Source of the DNA: Cladochytrium replicatum
Taxonomy: Eukaryota; Chytridiomycota; Chytridiomycetes; Cladochytriales; Cladochytriaceae
Direction: 5' to 3'
Assembly: GCA_025526935.1 (NCBI GenBank)
Contig: JAHLKD010000001.1
Coordinates: forward strand, 744,001 to 808,000
Length of the DNA: 64,000 nucleotides
This document shows, one piece after another, positions 32,300 to 45,128 of this stretch. Made by a program: the position numbers and the translations under genes. Positions within the stretch are counted from its first letter, which is position 1; every line of letters begins with the position of its first letter. The notes under the pieces are model-generated. The model was not told the origin of the DNA and ran no database searches. It saw only the letters and a program-made list of their open reading frames with translations.

Positions 32300-32854
32300 A
32301 TGCCAGCGCGAATGTGGGACCCACTCAGCGTCTTTGATCGCGACCCATTCTTCCGCGAGTTTGACGACTACGTCCGGAACCGCATCAACTCCGTCTTCGC
32401 CGACCAGACTCAGGGCCTGATCGCCAACAAAGTTGACGCAAACGGCGACCCTGCCACCGAAGAAAATACCCAGGCCGTCCAGAAACACTCCCAGCCCATC
32501 ACCGGCGTCTCGAAATGGATGCGTGCACCCCGCGTCGACGTGAGCGAGAACGAAAACGAGTACTTGGTTCGCGCTGATCTTCCCGGACTCAAGAAGGAAG
32601 ACGTGATGATTCACCTCAAGGACGACATCCTGACGATCTCAGGGGAGCGAAAGGAGGAGCGCAGTGGTGAACAGGATGGTGGGAAGGTGCATTTCTATGA
32701 GAGGTCGTTTGGGAACTTCTCGAGGCAATTGAAGTTGCCCGCGGACGTGGATGTCGAGAAAACATCGGCGAGCATGGCGGATGGGGTGTTGGAGTTGAAG
32801 TTAGGAAAGAAGCCGGAAGCGAAACAGAGTGTGCGACATATTGCTATTCAGTAA
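32300..32854 (+). CDS. Small heat shock protein, Hsp20 family
   Basis: Intron-less, 184 aa, an ATP-independent holdase chaperone of the alpha-crystallin family. The N-terminal arm has RDPFFREFDDYVRNRINSVF. The alpha-crystallin domain spans about 75-180, starting RAPRVDVSENENEYLVRADL, with PGLKKEDVMIHLKDDILTIS and GERKEERS and ending ASMADGVLELKLGKKPEAKQ (the classic DGVL-x-L). Lack of introns plus HSE and TATA upstream fit strong heat induction. A paralogue 400 bp downstream and a relic at 45718 are close relatives. Confidence 0.95.
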   Translation: MPARMWDPLSVFDRDPFFREFDDYVRNRINSVFADQTQGLIANKVDANGDPATEENTQAVQKHSQPITGVSKWMRAPRVDVSENENEYLVRADLPGLKKEDVMIHLKDDILTISGERKEERSGEQDGGKVHFYERSFGNFSRQLKLPADVDVEKTSASMADGVLELKLGKKPEAKQSVRHIAIQ

Positions 32855-33177
32855 ATAGTTCTGATCTCATGTCAACCAGTGTTGTTGGGTTTTGTAAATA
32901 TATCGAGATAACAGTTTATTGGTACATTTAGCAGCATCTTACTAACTTCAAGCTAGGTAAGCGCTCATCTGATCATGAGCTATCTTAAAAATTAGTCTTA
33001 TGACTACAATGAGGAACAAGGAAACACATTAACGGACAATTCCAACGCATTGTTTGTGCTATTTTCAACAGAACACAATGAACTTGCCAAAAATGGAAAG
33101 TATCTGGAACAAGAAACGTTGCAATTTCCATCTGAACTGTTCAACTCATTCAAGCATTTTCTCAGCTCAGTCCTAAC
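32855..33177. promoter_or_regulatory. Intergenic between Hsp20 copies, duplicated promoter
   Basis: Around 33070-33116 the sequence is homologous to the first Hsp20 promoter (CTTGCCAAAAATGGAAAG and CTGGAACAAGAAACG). The GAA/TTC register is degraded to isolated GAA units. So the promoter was duplicated with the gene, and its heat shock element is weaker. Confidence 0.6.
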
Positions 33178-33184
33178 TATAAAT
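33178..33184 (+). promoter_or_regulatory. TATA box of second Hsp20 copy
   Basis: TATAAAT, 75 bp before the ATG at 33259. Confidence 0.6.
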
Positions 33185-33258
33185 AGCGGTGGTTCAAGCC
33201 ATTTAAAACATCAAGCGCACCAGAAATAACACACTCAAGTTTTCGATATCCAACGAAT

Positions 33259-33815
33259 ATGACATCCCAAACGTGCGACCCCTTCAGCATCTTTGATCGT
33301 GACCCTTTCTTCCGCGAGTTCGACGACTATGTCCGAAACCGGGTGAACACCGTCTTCGCCGACCAAACTCAGGGCCTGATCACCCACAACGTGGACGCAA
33401 ATAGCGACCGTAACAATTATGCCAGGCTGTCCGCAAGCACTCCCAGCCCACCACGTACGTCTCGAAATGGATACACCCACCCCGCGTCGACGTGAGCGAG
33501 AATGAGGACGAGTACCTCATCCGCGCCGATCTTCCCGGACTCAAACAGGAAGACTCTCAGATCCAGCTTAAAGACGGCCCTCTCACCATCGAGGGGGAGC
33601 GGAAGGAGGAGCGCAGTGGTGCACAGCACTTTTATGAGAGGTCGTATGGGAAGTTTTATGAGAGGTCGTATGGGAAGTTCTCGAGGCAGTTGAAGCTGCC
33701 AGCAGACGTGGATGTCGAGAAGACCTCAGCGAGGATGGCGGATGGGGTAGTGGAGTTGATGTTGGGGAAGAGGCTGGAACCCAAACAGAACGTGCGACAG
33801 ATTTCTTTTCAGTGA
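33259..33815 (+). pseudogene. Second Hsp20 copy, frameshifted
   Basis: Close paralogue of 32300-32854. The first frame (from ATG 33259) is good up to about NVDANSDRN. Around 33410-33422 a small net indel shifts the frame, and the shifted reading runs to a TGA at 33493. The alpha-crystallin domain resumes in another frame (VSKWIHPPRVDVSE, DGVVELMLGKR). A 24-bp tandem duplication at 33630-33677 repeats FYERSYGK. The frameshift removes the chaperone domain from the product unless it is a sequence error. No consensus intron removes it. Confidence 0.85.
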
Positions 33816-34666
33816 GAAGACGTTTGTGATCTCATAAGTGTATTTGTTTTACATATCGCACGATATATAATCGTTATTGGTGACACTGGATCATGCCTTT
33901 AAGTTCCATGATCGATCAAAAGCCGATCTTCCATCTAATATCCGGATTCATTAAATATGGCAAAAATCCTGAGTATCGATCTGAAGCGAAGAGTAAATAG
34001 CGAAATGTCATGGCTCCGCATACTGGTCTTATAGCAGTCATGGACAGCAAACGGTGAGCTAGTCTGCTTTAATTCACCTTATCTTGCATCTGCTTGTGCT
34101 GCTGTTACGCGCCATTTTCACGGGGTGTTATTTTTCCGGACATTCCATTTTGCGGCTCTGTTTTAATTAATCGTCGGCCCCGTTCAGCCGAACTCATGGG
34201 ACAGAGCTCAGAGCGCGGTTATCGCCGCACTCTTAGGCGTTTTTCTCAGCGGAAACGCACGATAGACCCCGTTCGATGAACGCGACGGATAAACTGTGTA
34301 TGGATTCATATTCCGCACGAGTCTGGAGGGGTTTCATCAAGTCTCCACAGACTTTCCCTCAGACCACAGCACCCAGTTCGCAATTTTTGACCCCTCTTGG
34401 GCGTGTTGCTCTATGGAAGTGCATTCAGACCATGCTTGGACACAACGTTTTTGATAGTTCATGTGAATCTCTGTAATATGTATTAGTAGAGATTAGCAGG
34501 AAGCCCGATCTCTACAAGTTTCTCTAGCAACACAGTGCACTTTACAGCATATCAGCCTTTCGTTGGACTACTAATGAATAGCACAAGTGTGAGTGCTGTA
34601 GTATGTGGAGCTTAGCAGTTCTTTGATTGGAGTGGAAGACCTCGTCTCACTGCGAATATCACACTA
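33816..34666. other. No gene supported
   Basis: About 850 bp. Short frames only, with no domains, tRNA or obvious repeats. Confidence 0.45.
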
Positions 34667-35968
34667 ATGGCTGACCACGCCCACGACGACACGGACACAA
34701 GCACCCACCACGGGTATGGCTCTGACACTCACTCCATCAACTTGCTTTCGGAACTCGAACATCCACTACCGGCTGAGCCCACACCAGCGAACGATGACCA
34801 TCCACCTTTACCACTATCGCCATTTCAGTTTATGCTTGCATTTGGAAGTCTCTGCGTCGTAATCTTTCAGTATTCGACATCAGTCACCATGGTTTCTCCG
34901 AGCTTGCCATATATCGTTATGCGTTTCTAGAGGCCGGACTTGATGGGATGGGTCGGCACCTCATACATGTTAACTTCTACCGCTCTTGCACCGGTGCTTG
35001 GAAAGGTAGCCGGGAGCGTTGGCGGACGAGCGGCCATGATTACGTCTGTGGCTCTATACAGCGCTGGTGCCCTCATTTCTGCAACTACACCGTCGATGGA
35101 GATTGTCATCATCGGGAGGGCCATTTCTGGAATGGGGGGCGCGGGCATGTTTACCATCGCTCTGATCACTGTCGCAAACATTGTCCCGTTCAGAAAAAGG
35201 GCTATGTATCAGGTAAGTCATTGTCTTCACTGCATTTTGTTTTATTCAGCTATAGTTAAGGGATGCCTATCTGCCCTTCTTGGCGTCGGATTAGTCATCG
35301 GCCCACTACTGGGAGGTGCATTCACGGATTGGCTTGGTTGGCCGGCCATATTTTACTGGAACGCCTTTTTTGGTGCATTTACGCTGGTGTGCTTGTTCTT
35401 TGTTCGAATGGACTTGCCGCGACAACCACACCAGCCCACCGACGGAGTCACCGAGTCGAGAACATCGCAGATCTTGAAAAAAATGGGCGATATCGATTGG
35501 GCGGGGCTGGTGGTGTTGATTTTGGCACTCGTATGCTTACTTACGCCGCTCCAGATGGGAGGGACAGCATCGAATCCGTGGGTTTCTCCACAAATCCTCA
35601 TCCCGCTTTTGGCGTCGCTTGTCCTCGCCGGGTTATTTGTGTACGTTGAAGGCTGGGTCTTCTCGCCAAATAATGCGATGGTTCCGCCGGCCGTATTTTC
35701 GACTCGAACCGTTATCGCAGCTGAAGCCATGAGCTTCTGCATGGGTGCTTCAATGCTTTGCCTGACATACTTCATGCCAACATTTTGGCAGGTGGTCGGT
35801 GATCGCTCTGCAATGCTCTCAGGTCTAGATACCATTCCGATCTTGGGTGGGATGATCGCAACGTCGCTTTTCTCGGGATGGGTCATCACACGATACCAAA
35901 AATACCAGCCTTTCCTGCGATTCGGCTCTCCACTCTTGATCGTGAGAATCCAGTTTCTTTGGACGTAA
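34667..35968 (+). pseudogene. MFS transporter (DHA2-like), nonsense and truncated
   Basis: Polar N-terminus, then membrane segments: FMLAFGSLCVVIFQYST, then an in-frame TAG at 34928-34930 just before the conserved RPDLMGWVGTSYMLTSTAL. The frame continues after the stop with LGKVAGSVGGRAAMITSVAL, a 48-bp intron at 35213-35260 and GVGLVIGPLLGGAFTDWLGW (motif C). Further helices run to LFSGWVITRYQKYQPFL. Homology then ends and the last 3-4 helices expected of a 14-helix drug/H+ antiporter are absent. Both lesions argue for a dead gene. The family exports toxic compounds from the plasma membrane. Confidence 0.85.
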
Positions 35969-36303
35969 ATCGAATGCCGGATGGCTTGAACACAGTCTCG
36001 CTTGAGAGTAAGAGCGATTTGGTATCACTTCACTTCCCAGCGAAACTCGTTGGATCAGAAATTGACGAACACGATGCAGATCATCATTATACACAAACGA
36101 CAGTGGTGGGAAAACTTTGAGCGCGTTACAGAGAACTTTTTTGCATTTATTTGGGGTTGAAGCACCTAATACAAATTGAATTTCTATTATAAGAGGCCTC
36201 AAAAGCAATATTGTGTGCAAGGCAGCTGTGAACATACTCTCCGATGGTTTTAGCCGGATCTGACCAGGTAAGATGAACTCAGGATGGTTTGCATTTTACT
36301 GGT

Positions 36304-37045
36304 TTAACAAGTAAGCGTATCACACTCAGAAAAGCTGTGCCAGTCGGCCAATACAAGCATCACTATGTTGCCGCTAAATCTTCTTTTGTCATTGACGACG
36401 GCGGAATTTGGTCGATCTTCCTCCACCTCAGTACGAAGGATTATGGGAATAAAAACGTTGCTCCTATTTGCTCTCGCCGATTCCCGTGGCATATTCGAAA
36501 CCCACACTTTCGATCCCGTTTCTGCGTCGACACAGTGAACTGATCCCGAGCCTGCGAAGTACACTCTACCGACGGCGTCGGGGAGATGCCGGTTCTAGGA
36601 TTCGTTTCAAAACAGACGGTATATATCTCCACGGCGTAGTACCGTCGGAAGTCCGCACGCAAAAGATCTTCCCATGAGAGAAATGAAAGCTTTGTCGGTC
36701 GAAGGTGCATAACTTAAGCCAGGAGGTAAATTTGCCAGAAGATGAAGCTCGTCTATCGGAGCAATACTACCGCCGAAAAAGGACAGATAAGATGCTTAAA
36801 CCCATGCCATCGAGCTTGTTCTCACACAAAGTCTCTCCGCTGGTGAGGGAGATACGGCGAACTTCGACCCCAGCCGTGATGATGGCTGTGTTCGAAGGGA
36901 AGTGGGATTGTTTGTGCGACTGGATATCCAGCAAAGTCGATTTTCATGTCCCTAGAATGATTGGCGCTGATCGCGTGTCCATGCTCACCCTCGATGCTGT
37001 TGATAACCAAGTCGCTGATCCAAGAGAAGATTTTGTAGAGATGAC
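36304..37045 (-). pseudogene. Beta-propeller (PQQ-like) protein, broken gene
   Basis: Minus-strand exons can be joined: an exon ending about 36989, intron 36943-36988, then PSNTAIITAGVEVRRISLTS and GETLCENKLDGMGLSILSV. A +1 shift sits in a T5 run near 36781-36786. The reading goes on FGGSIAPIDELHLLANLPPG and STDKAFISLMGRSFACGLP, then a 48-bp intron, then AVGRVYFAGSGSVHCVDAET and GSKVWV. The last motif (Y-x-G-S-x5-DAETG-x-x-W) is a PQQ-type propeller blade. The frame ends at 36304 with an unlike tail. The N-terminus is not located. Role unknown. Confidence 0.5.
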
Positions 37046-37394
37046 TTAGTGACTTGGTACGGTTCCACAGTGGATGGGATGGGTCGAATCGGTTTAGACG
37101 ACATAGTGCGCTGGAACGAATGGTTGCCATGGTGTGGTAACTGTCTCCGAAACGTGAGTTTCGTTCGCCAAAGCTGAAATGCCAATGATCGTTCTGCTGC
37201 CAGTTGGCTTTCATACCCGTCTGACCAGATTCATCCCAAAAATGAAATTGGCATAAAGATGTCCATAAGAGACCCGCCCGGTCGTGACAGCTCACACTAA
37301 CATAGAACACTTGTGTACGACGCCACAGTAGGTGTTCGGATAAACTTGCGACCGCCGACATCATCGTGTGACCCCACCTCACTTTCCAATAGCG

Positions 37395-38814
37395 ATGCAA
37401 GGAGCTTTGTCAGGAATAACTGTCATCGAACTCGCGGGACTCGCACCTGGCCCCTTCGCGGGTATGGTGCTGTCTGATTTTGGTGCCGACGTGATCCGAG
37501 TGGACAAACCAAGCGCGCACACCACCGACGTTCTCTATCGGTATGGTTGAGCCTTGGACTGTGACGAAAAGCTAACGATGTGGCGGAAAATATAGCGGCA
37601 AGCGCTCAATTTCATTGGATTTGAAGAGTTCAGCCGGTCTGGCCGTTCTCAAGCGGTTGTGTGCAAAAGCTGATGTTGTCATTGACCCGTTCCGACCGGG
37701 CGTGATGGAGAAGATGGGCTTGGGGCCGGACGATGTGTTGAGAGAAAATCCTAAATGCGTGTACGCTCGAATTACTGGCTTTGGACAGCAAGGTACGTAA
37801 AAGTTCTTTTCCTTTCAGCGCAATGTGTTCATATCATTCACAGGCCCGTACTCGAAGATGGCAGGACATGATATCAACTACATTGCTGTTTCCGGAGTCC
37901 TCTCGGTTTGGATAGGAACGGTGGCAGTTGCGTTGTTTACTTAAGTGTCACTTAGGTTCTTGGACGAAAGGGAGAACCCCCTATGTTCCCTGCAAACATC
38001 TTGGGTGATTTCGCGGGTGGCGGGATGCTCTGCGTCGTTGGTATCTTGCTTGCTCTCGTGGAGCGTACCCGGTCTGGCCGTGGACAAGTAGTTGATGCCG
38101 CTATGGTAGACAACGTTGCATGGGATCATGAAAACTGAAGAAGCTGACTTCATTTTGTCCAGGTGGACGGAGCTGCTTACTTGTCCACATTCATTTTGAA
38201 GATGATGGAAACTCCATTGTGGAACAACCCTCGCGGTGAAAACGTGCTTGATTCCGGCGCTCCTTTCTACGAGGTTTACGAAACAAAGGATGGAAAGTAT
38301 ATGTCTGTGTAAGTAAACCAAAGAGGGAGATCGCATTATGTTGAAACCATATTGGTCTTTCCTTAGCGGCGCGTTGGAGCCACAGTTCTATGCAGCGTTT
38401 ATCAAAGGGCTTGGTCTCGACACAAGCAAACTACCCGGACAGATCGAAATGGACAAGTGGCCCGTTCTTCGCAAAATCTTCAAAGAGACGTTCCTCACGA
38501 AGACGCGAGCAGAGTGGGCTGCCATTTTTGACGGCACTGATGCGTGCGTCGCTCCAATTCTCGAGACTACCGAGGTGATGAACCACCCTCACAACATTCA
38601 GCGTGGGCTTATGGCTGGACCCTCCGATCCTAATCCTGCGCCGCGATTGTCACGGACACCAGGGAGGAAGGTGCCAGTGGGCGAACAGCTGGTGGTTGGT
38701 CAGCATACAGTGGAAGTTCTGAACCAGTTCGGATTTGCGAAGGACGAGGTTGATCGGTTGATGAAAGATAAGGTTGTGCGGGTTAGAGATGGAAAAGCTC
38801 GTTCTAAGCTTTGA
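37395..38814 (+). CDS. CoA-transferase family III, alpha-methylacyl-CoA racemase-like
   Basis: Six exons (37395-37540, 37596-37792, 37844-37905, 37956-38105, 38163-38308, 38367-38814), 382 aa. Begins [39 protein letters not shown]. Then [56 protein letters not shown] (His and Asp of the racemase active-site region), [36 protein letters not shown] and [16 protein letters not shown]. These match AMACR, which epimerises 2-methyl-branched acyl-CoA for peroxisomal or mitochondrial beta-oxidation. The C-terminal RSKL resembles a type 1 peroxisomal targeting signal. No lesions. Confidence 0.92.
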
Positions 38815-38971
38815 ACCGCTTTGTACTATGTGCTAATGTGTGCATGGGTTCCTGAAGTACTTTTTTTTCTGTGGCTTCCAAGATCAAGACCTTAAAAAAT
38901 AGTTACATTTCCTCTTAACAACTACACGTGCACCTCACCAAACCATTCACCGCCACCCGCTCACCTCCAAA

Positions 38972-40377
38972 ATGTCGACCCCTGCCGTTGCCCCGCCTGC
39001 CGCTGCCCAACAGGAGGGCCCCAAAAAGGTAATGCTCCAAACCTATTTAGTGACTCTGAGTGCCATCTCACATCGCATCCTTTGAAACAGGTCCCTCTCA
39101 CTGGATATGTGGGTTTCGACTCGCTGCCCCAGCAAATTGAAAAGAAGCTGTTGAAGCGGCCGTTCACCTTCAATGTTCTTCTCGTTGGTAAGTTTAGGTG
39201 GCCAGCAAAGGGGAAAATATTGTGACTGGTAGAGTATCACACTAATTCGACGAATTCGTTTCCATTAGGTCGCACTGGGTTGGGAAAGTCAACCTTGGTC
39301 AACACGCTGTTTTCCGCACACCTCATCGACTCCAAAGGTGCTAAGAAGGCTGCCGACCCTACACGCCAGACTACCGAGATTGTGAATGTGACACACGGTC
39401 TGTTACCACATGCTCATATAGGATCGAAGTACTGATTTATTGGCTATAGTGATTGAGGAAAACGGCGTTAAGCTGAAATTGACGATCACTGACACTCCGG
39501 GCTACGGTGACCAGGTTAACAACGAAAACTGCTGGGATCCCATTTTGAAATACATCCGAGAGCAGTACTCCGCATATCTCCGAAAGGAGCTTACACCAAC
39601 TCGTGAGCGTCGCATTCCGGACACTCGCGTTCACTGTGTTCTCTTCTTCATTGCGCCCACTGGTCACGCGTAAGCCCTTATTTTCTGAAAGCATTACTGG
39701 TTTGTGATTGAACCTTATCTTTTCGGCAGGCTCGCTCCTTTGGACATTTTTGTGATGAAGCGTCTCTCTGAGATTGCAAACGTTGTTCCCGTCATCGCAA
39801 AGTCGGACTCTTTGACGATGGAAGAGCGCATCGCGTTCAAGCGGCGTATTAAGGAGGAAATTGAATTCCATGGAATTCGCACGTACCCATACGTTGAAGT
39901 TGAGGATGATCTTGTGCTCTCTGACGCAGAGCGTGCAGAGCGAGCTTTGGTCCAGCAGATCAGGGTATGTACTTTTCGGGAAGGACTTTGCATTATCTTG
40001 TATAACTAGGCGGGCTTGTAGGAAATGATTCCTTTCGCAGTGGTTGGATCTGAGCGCAATGTCGTTGTCGACGGCAAGCCCGTTCGCGGTCGTCGTACTC
40101 GTGGAAACTTCATCATCAATGGTAACGAGAACATCAAACTTTTGAAGAAAGGAGATCCTAATTTTTCGTCGCAGTTGAAAATGAGCAGCACTGCGAGTTT
40201 GGAGCTCTTCGTAACTTCTTGACCCGAACACACCTTCAGGACCTGATCGAGACGACCGCTCAAATCCACTACGAAACTTTCCGCACGCGCCAGCTTCTTG
40301 CGCTCAAAGAGTCTACTTCTATCGCAAACCGCGGACCCGTCGAGTCTGCTGCTGGTAGCACCCAGGTCCACCATTAG
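38972..40377 (+). CDS. Septin
   Basis: Seven exons (38972-39028, 39091-39187, 39269-39397, 39450-39669, 39730-39964, 40022-40121, 40175-40377), 346 aa. GTP-binding cytoskeletal protein of the bud-neck/septum ring. Polybasic and N-terminal YVGFDSLPQQIEKKLLKRPF, P-loop GRTGLGKST, switch II DTPGYGDQVNN, AKSD (G4), and the septin-unique element with FGALRNFLTRTHLQDLIETT. The C-terminus is short, with no coiled coil, like Cdc10-type septins. The usual septin G-R-x-Y-P-W-G turn reads RGRRTRGNFIINVENEQ here, lacking the Trp. All introns are in frame. The 5' intron 3 bp after the PKK block is 62 bp. Confidence 0.94.
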
Positions 40378-40654
40378 AGGATTCGCTGTGAACTATTGTA
40401 TGCATTGGATGTGCTCTTCCGCGTGTTGTTTGTGTGTTTTTCTTGTATGTGCCATGTGCGGGAAGTCATGCACTATTTTCTAGCCGCCGAATGTTTCTGG
40501 CGTTGGTTTTGTTTTGATGTTTTAAAGACATAGATTGCTAAAGCGACAGAAGCAACCTCATGATCAGTTTTCCCACTTGGTGGCGCATTGAGTTGAAGAT
40601 CCGCAGATAAATTCCGGCTCAATTTTCCAGACGTCCACGAAACTATCTTTGACA

Positions 40655-41229
40655 ATGCTCCGTCTGCTTGGGACTGCTCGAGTGCATGCAACACGCTCTG
40701 CCGTTGCTCCCTCATCTCTACGAGCCTTCGCGACAATCTCTCCTCTCCGAATCTTGACTCCCCGAGTTCAGGATCATGACGACTGGGCACGCCAACCGCT
40801 GCCCGCCGAATCGGACGGCCCAGCATTTGAATCCGAATTCGTCATTCCTCGTCCCATTCGTCCTGCGAACGAGTCAGTCGAACGTAAACGCGCACGGCTA
40901 GTTTACTTATCGCGCAAGCGTGGTATCCTTGAGACCGATTTGTTGCTTTCAACTTTCGCATCAAAGTATCTTCCGCACATGGATATGGAAGAGCTGGTGG
41001 AGTACGATACGCTTCTTGAAGAGAATGATTGGGACATATACTACTGGGCTACGGAGGCAAGGAACCCCCCCGAGAGAGTCATGGGGTTTGCGTCGAAGGT
41101 GATGCCGCTGCTTATTGAGCATTCAAAGAACCGGTGCGTAGCTTGGCTAGTACTGAGTAAACCTTCATACTAACATTGTTGATTTCCAGGGGACGAACAA
41201 TTCTAAGGATGCCAGACCTCACGCTTTAA
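40655..41229 (+). CDS. SDH5: Succinate dehydrogenase assembly factor 2 (FAD insertion)
   Basis: Two exons (40655-41133, 41190-41229), 172 aa. The mitochondrial presequence is [20 protein letters not shown]. The core has [20 protein letters not shown], the hallmark RKRG-I-L-E-x-D-L, then [26 protein letters not shown] and PERV. This matches Sdh5/SDHAF2 of the matrix, needed for covalent flavinylation of the SDHA subunit. The last exon encodes only [15 protein letters not shown] 40655 is the first ATG in the frame. Confidence 0.93.
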
Positions 41230-43326
<2,097 letters not shown>

Positions 43327-43782
43327 GCTTTCAGCTTCCACCGGATAATTGCACATAGAGAGGTGGAAGAGTTTCTAGCTATCCCTAAACTTTGTAGTCG
43401 ATATATTAACCAATTTCTCCGACGCTTCTCTTTTTCTTTTTCTTTGGGGATGTTGGGATGTGATATTTTTTCGGTACCTACCTAGCCGAATGATCTTTGT
43501 CCCTTGGGGATATCGATTGTGCGATTATGTGTTTTTCTTATTTTTGTGAAGAGAAATGTGATGTTTTTGTTTTAAGCAGGCCTCAGTTTGTTTGGTTGAA
43601 TGAAGCAAGGAACTCTTCTTGAATGATTATTTAATATTGTCGCTTCAGTGTTAGGGTGTGCTGCGGTGCTCTGCCTGCCACATACCACTATGGCGCAGTG
43701 TGTCGCATGCGTGGCTGATTTTCTGCTTCCTTGTTAGTATTCACAGCCAATTCAATCCAGGTGAACCTCTCGCACATCAACC
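43327..43782. other. Tubulin 3' UTR and RPS21 promoter
   Basis: T-rich 3' flank (TTCTCTTTTTCTTTTTCTTT), then the upstream region of RPS21. No gene seen. Confidence 0.5.
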
Positions 43783-44487
43783 ATGTATGTTTTGGAGTTC
43801 AGGGGGAGAAGGATAAGTTTGTGCTGACAATAGGTGGCGTCTTTTATAGGCAGAACGACAAGGGACAAACCGTCGACCTTTACATTCCCCGCAAATGGTG
43901 AGCGCTCTTGTTTGACGATGGAGATGGCTTGTTTTCGATGGATATGCCGACGTATGAGGAGAATAAGGAAGAATTAGCGATTAGGACGTGGGAGAAAGTG
44001 GCAGGTCTCCCCCAACTTGGTCTTAGCTGAACCAGTACAGTCATTCGCAAAGACATTTTTGAGTGGATTTGAAGGGCGTACCAACAACAAGCTAGGAGAT
44101 CGAATGCGTCTATGCGCAAGCTAACACCTCCGAATTATTTACGCTCATCCCGGTCCTTCTTCGATTTTTTTAATACTTCGTGTTGAGTCTGACCGTCGCT
44201 TTCTCTTACCAGCTCTGCGACTGGTCGCTTGATCACCGCTAAGGACCACGCTTCGGTCCAGATCAACATCCCCGACGTCGACGCCCAGGGCCGACTCGCC
44301 GGTACCTTCAAGACCTTCGCCTTCTCTGGCTTCGTCCGCTCCAACGGCGAGGCTGACGACTCGTTGAACAGGTTGGCAACACAGGAAGGCTACCTCAAGA
44401 AGTATGTTCAATTTTGGATTCCTGTCATTTGCTCTTGCTAATTAATAACTTTTCTCCTCTTGCAGCGTCTGGCAATACTCCCAATGA
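43783..44487 (+). CDS. RPS21: 40S ribosomal protein S21
   Basis: Four exons (43783-43784, 43850-43897, 44213-44401, 44466-44487), 86 aa, the family length. [40 protein letters not shown] and [20 protein letters not shown] match eS21, a small-subunit protein acting in 18S maturation. The first coding exon is just AT: the intron with donor GTATGT splits the start codon and G comes from exon 2. Intron 2 is 315 bp, far longer than the other introns here. Ribosomal protein introns often host snoRNAs or regulate splicing, but I see no clear C/D box pair. Confidence 0.95.
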
Positions 44488-44693
44488 ATGTTGGATGTGT
44501 TCTTGGATGGCACATGTGAGCATGGGGTATTCTTGAAGTTTCAAATACACAGTTATCACATTCTGTATAATGTTCCAGTAGTTGGTTGATGAAAAGCGTC
44601 ATAGAAAGCAATCTTAGTTAATCTAAGACAAAAGCGTCCGCACCACGGGCACTGAATTCAAGATGCATTCAAGAAATAGCAAGACAATTGACG

Positions 44694-44980
44694 TCACTTC
44701 TTCTGCGGAAACACTTCCGGTGCCTTCTTCAGCTGCAATACCGTCTGATCGATCACCCAGTCTCCGACCTTGAAGTAAGAATCTGCAATCCCTCGCACAG
44801 TCTCGTTTTCGTTCACATATGGAATCTTTTTGGAGTCGAGCCCTGTCGTTTTTGTTAGCTTTGAAACACAATTCTGGAATGAATCCTTCAGACTTTACCG
44901 AGCTGGGATATCCTTCTTGCACCGGAAATGGTAGCACTCAGCAAGGTAAGCTCGAAGAGAAATCGTAGTGGTCGGGCCAT
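44694..44980 (-). CDS. Small protein, 76 aa, unrecognised
   Basis: Two exons (44980-44899, 44842-44694) with a 56-bp consensus intron that keeps frame. Starts MARPLRFLFELTLLSATISG, a hydrophobic, Arg-containing N-terminus that could be a mitochondrial presequence or signal anchor. The rest is hydrophilic (LDSKKIPYVNENETVRGIAD, FKVGDWVIDQTVLQLKKAPE). It is convergent with RPS21. The splice agreement and biased coding pattern make a real gene likely. Function unknown. It resembles small mitochondrial assembly proteins in layout only. Confidence 0.65.
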
Positions 44981-45128
44981 TGTGCGGAAGAGTCCCATCG
45001 AATAAAGGCAGTGAGTATGTAGCAATTATACCGTGGAGTAGCGAAATCTTTCAAGCCACAGACATCCAGCATACTTGTTAAAACCAATCAATCACTGAGC
45101 CAAATACCAAGGTTTTGTCCCCACAGTG

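Noticed and set aside
36822-37400. 192-codon minus frame upstream of AMACR
   Set aside because: Overlaps a better-supported spliced reading in a different frame and the AMACR 5' end; no domain.
43898-44212. snoRNA in RPS21 intron 2
   Set aside because: No convincing C (RUGAUGA) and D (CUGA) box pair or H/ACA layout by eye; kept only as a question.
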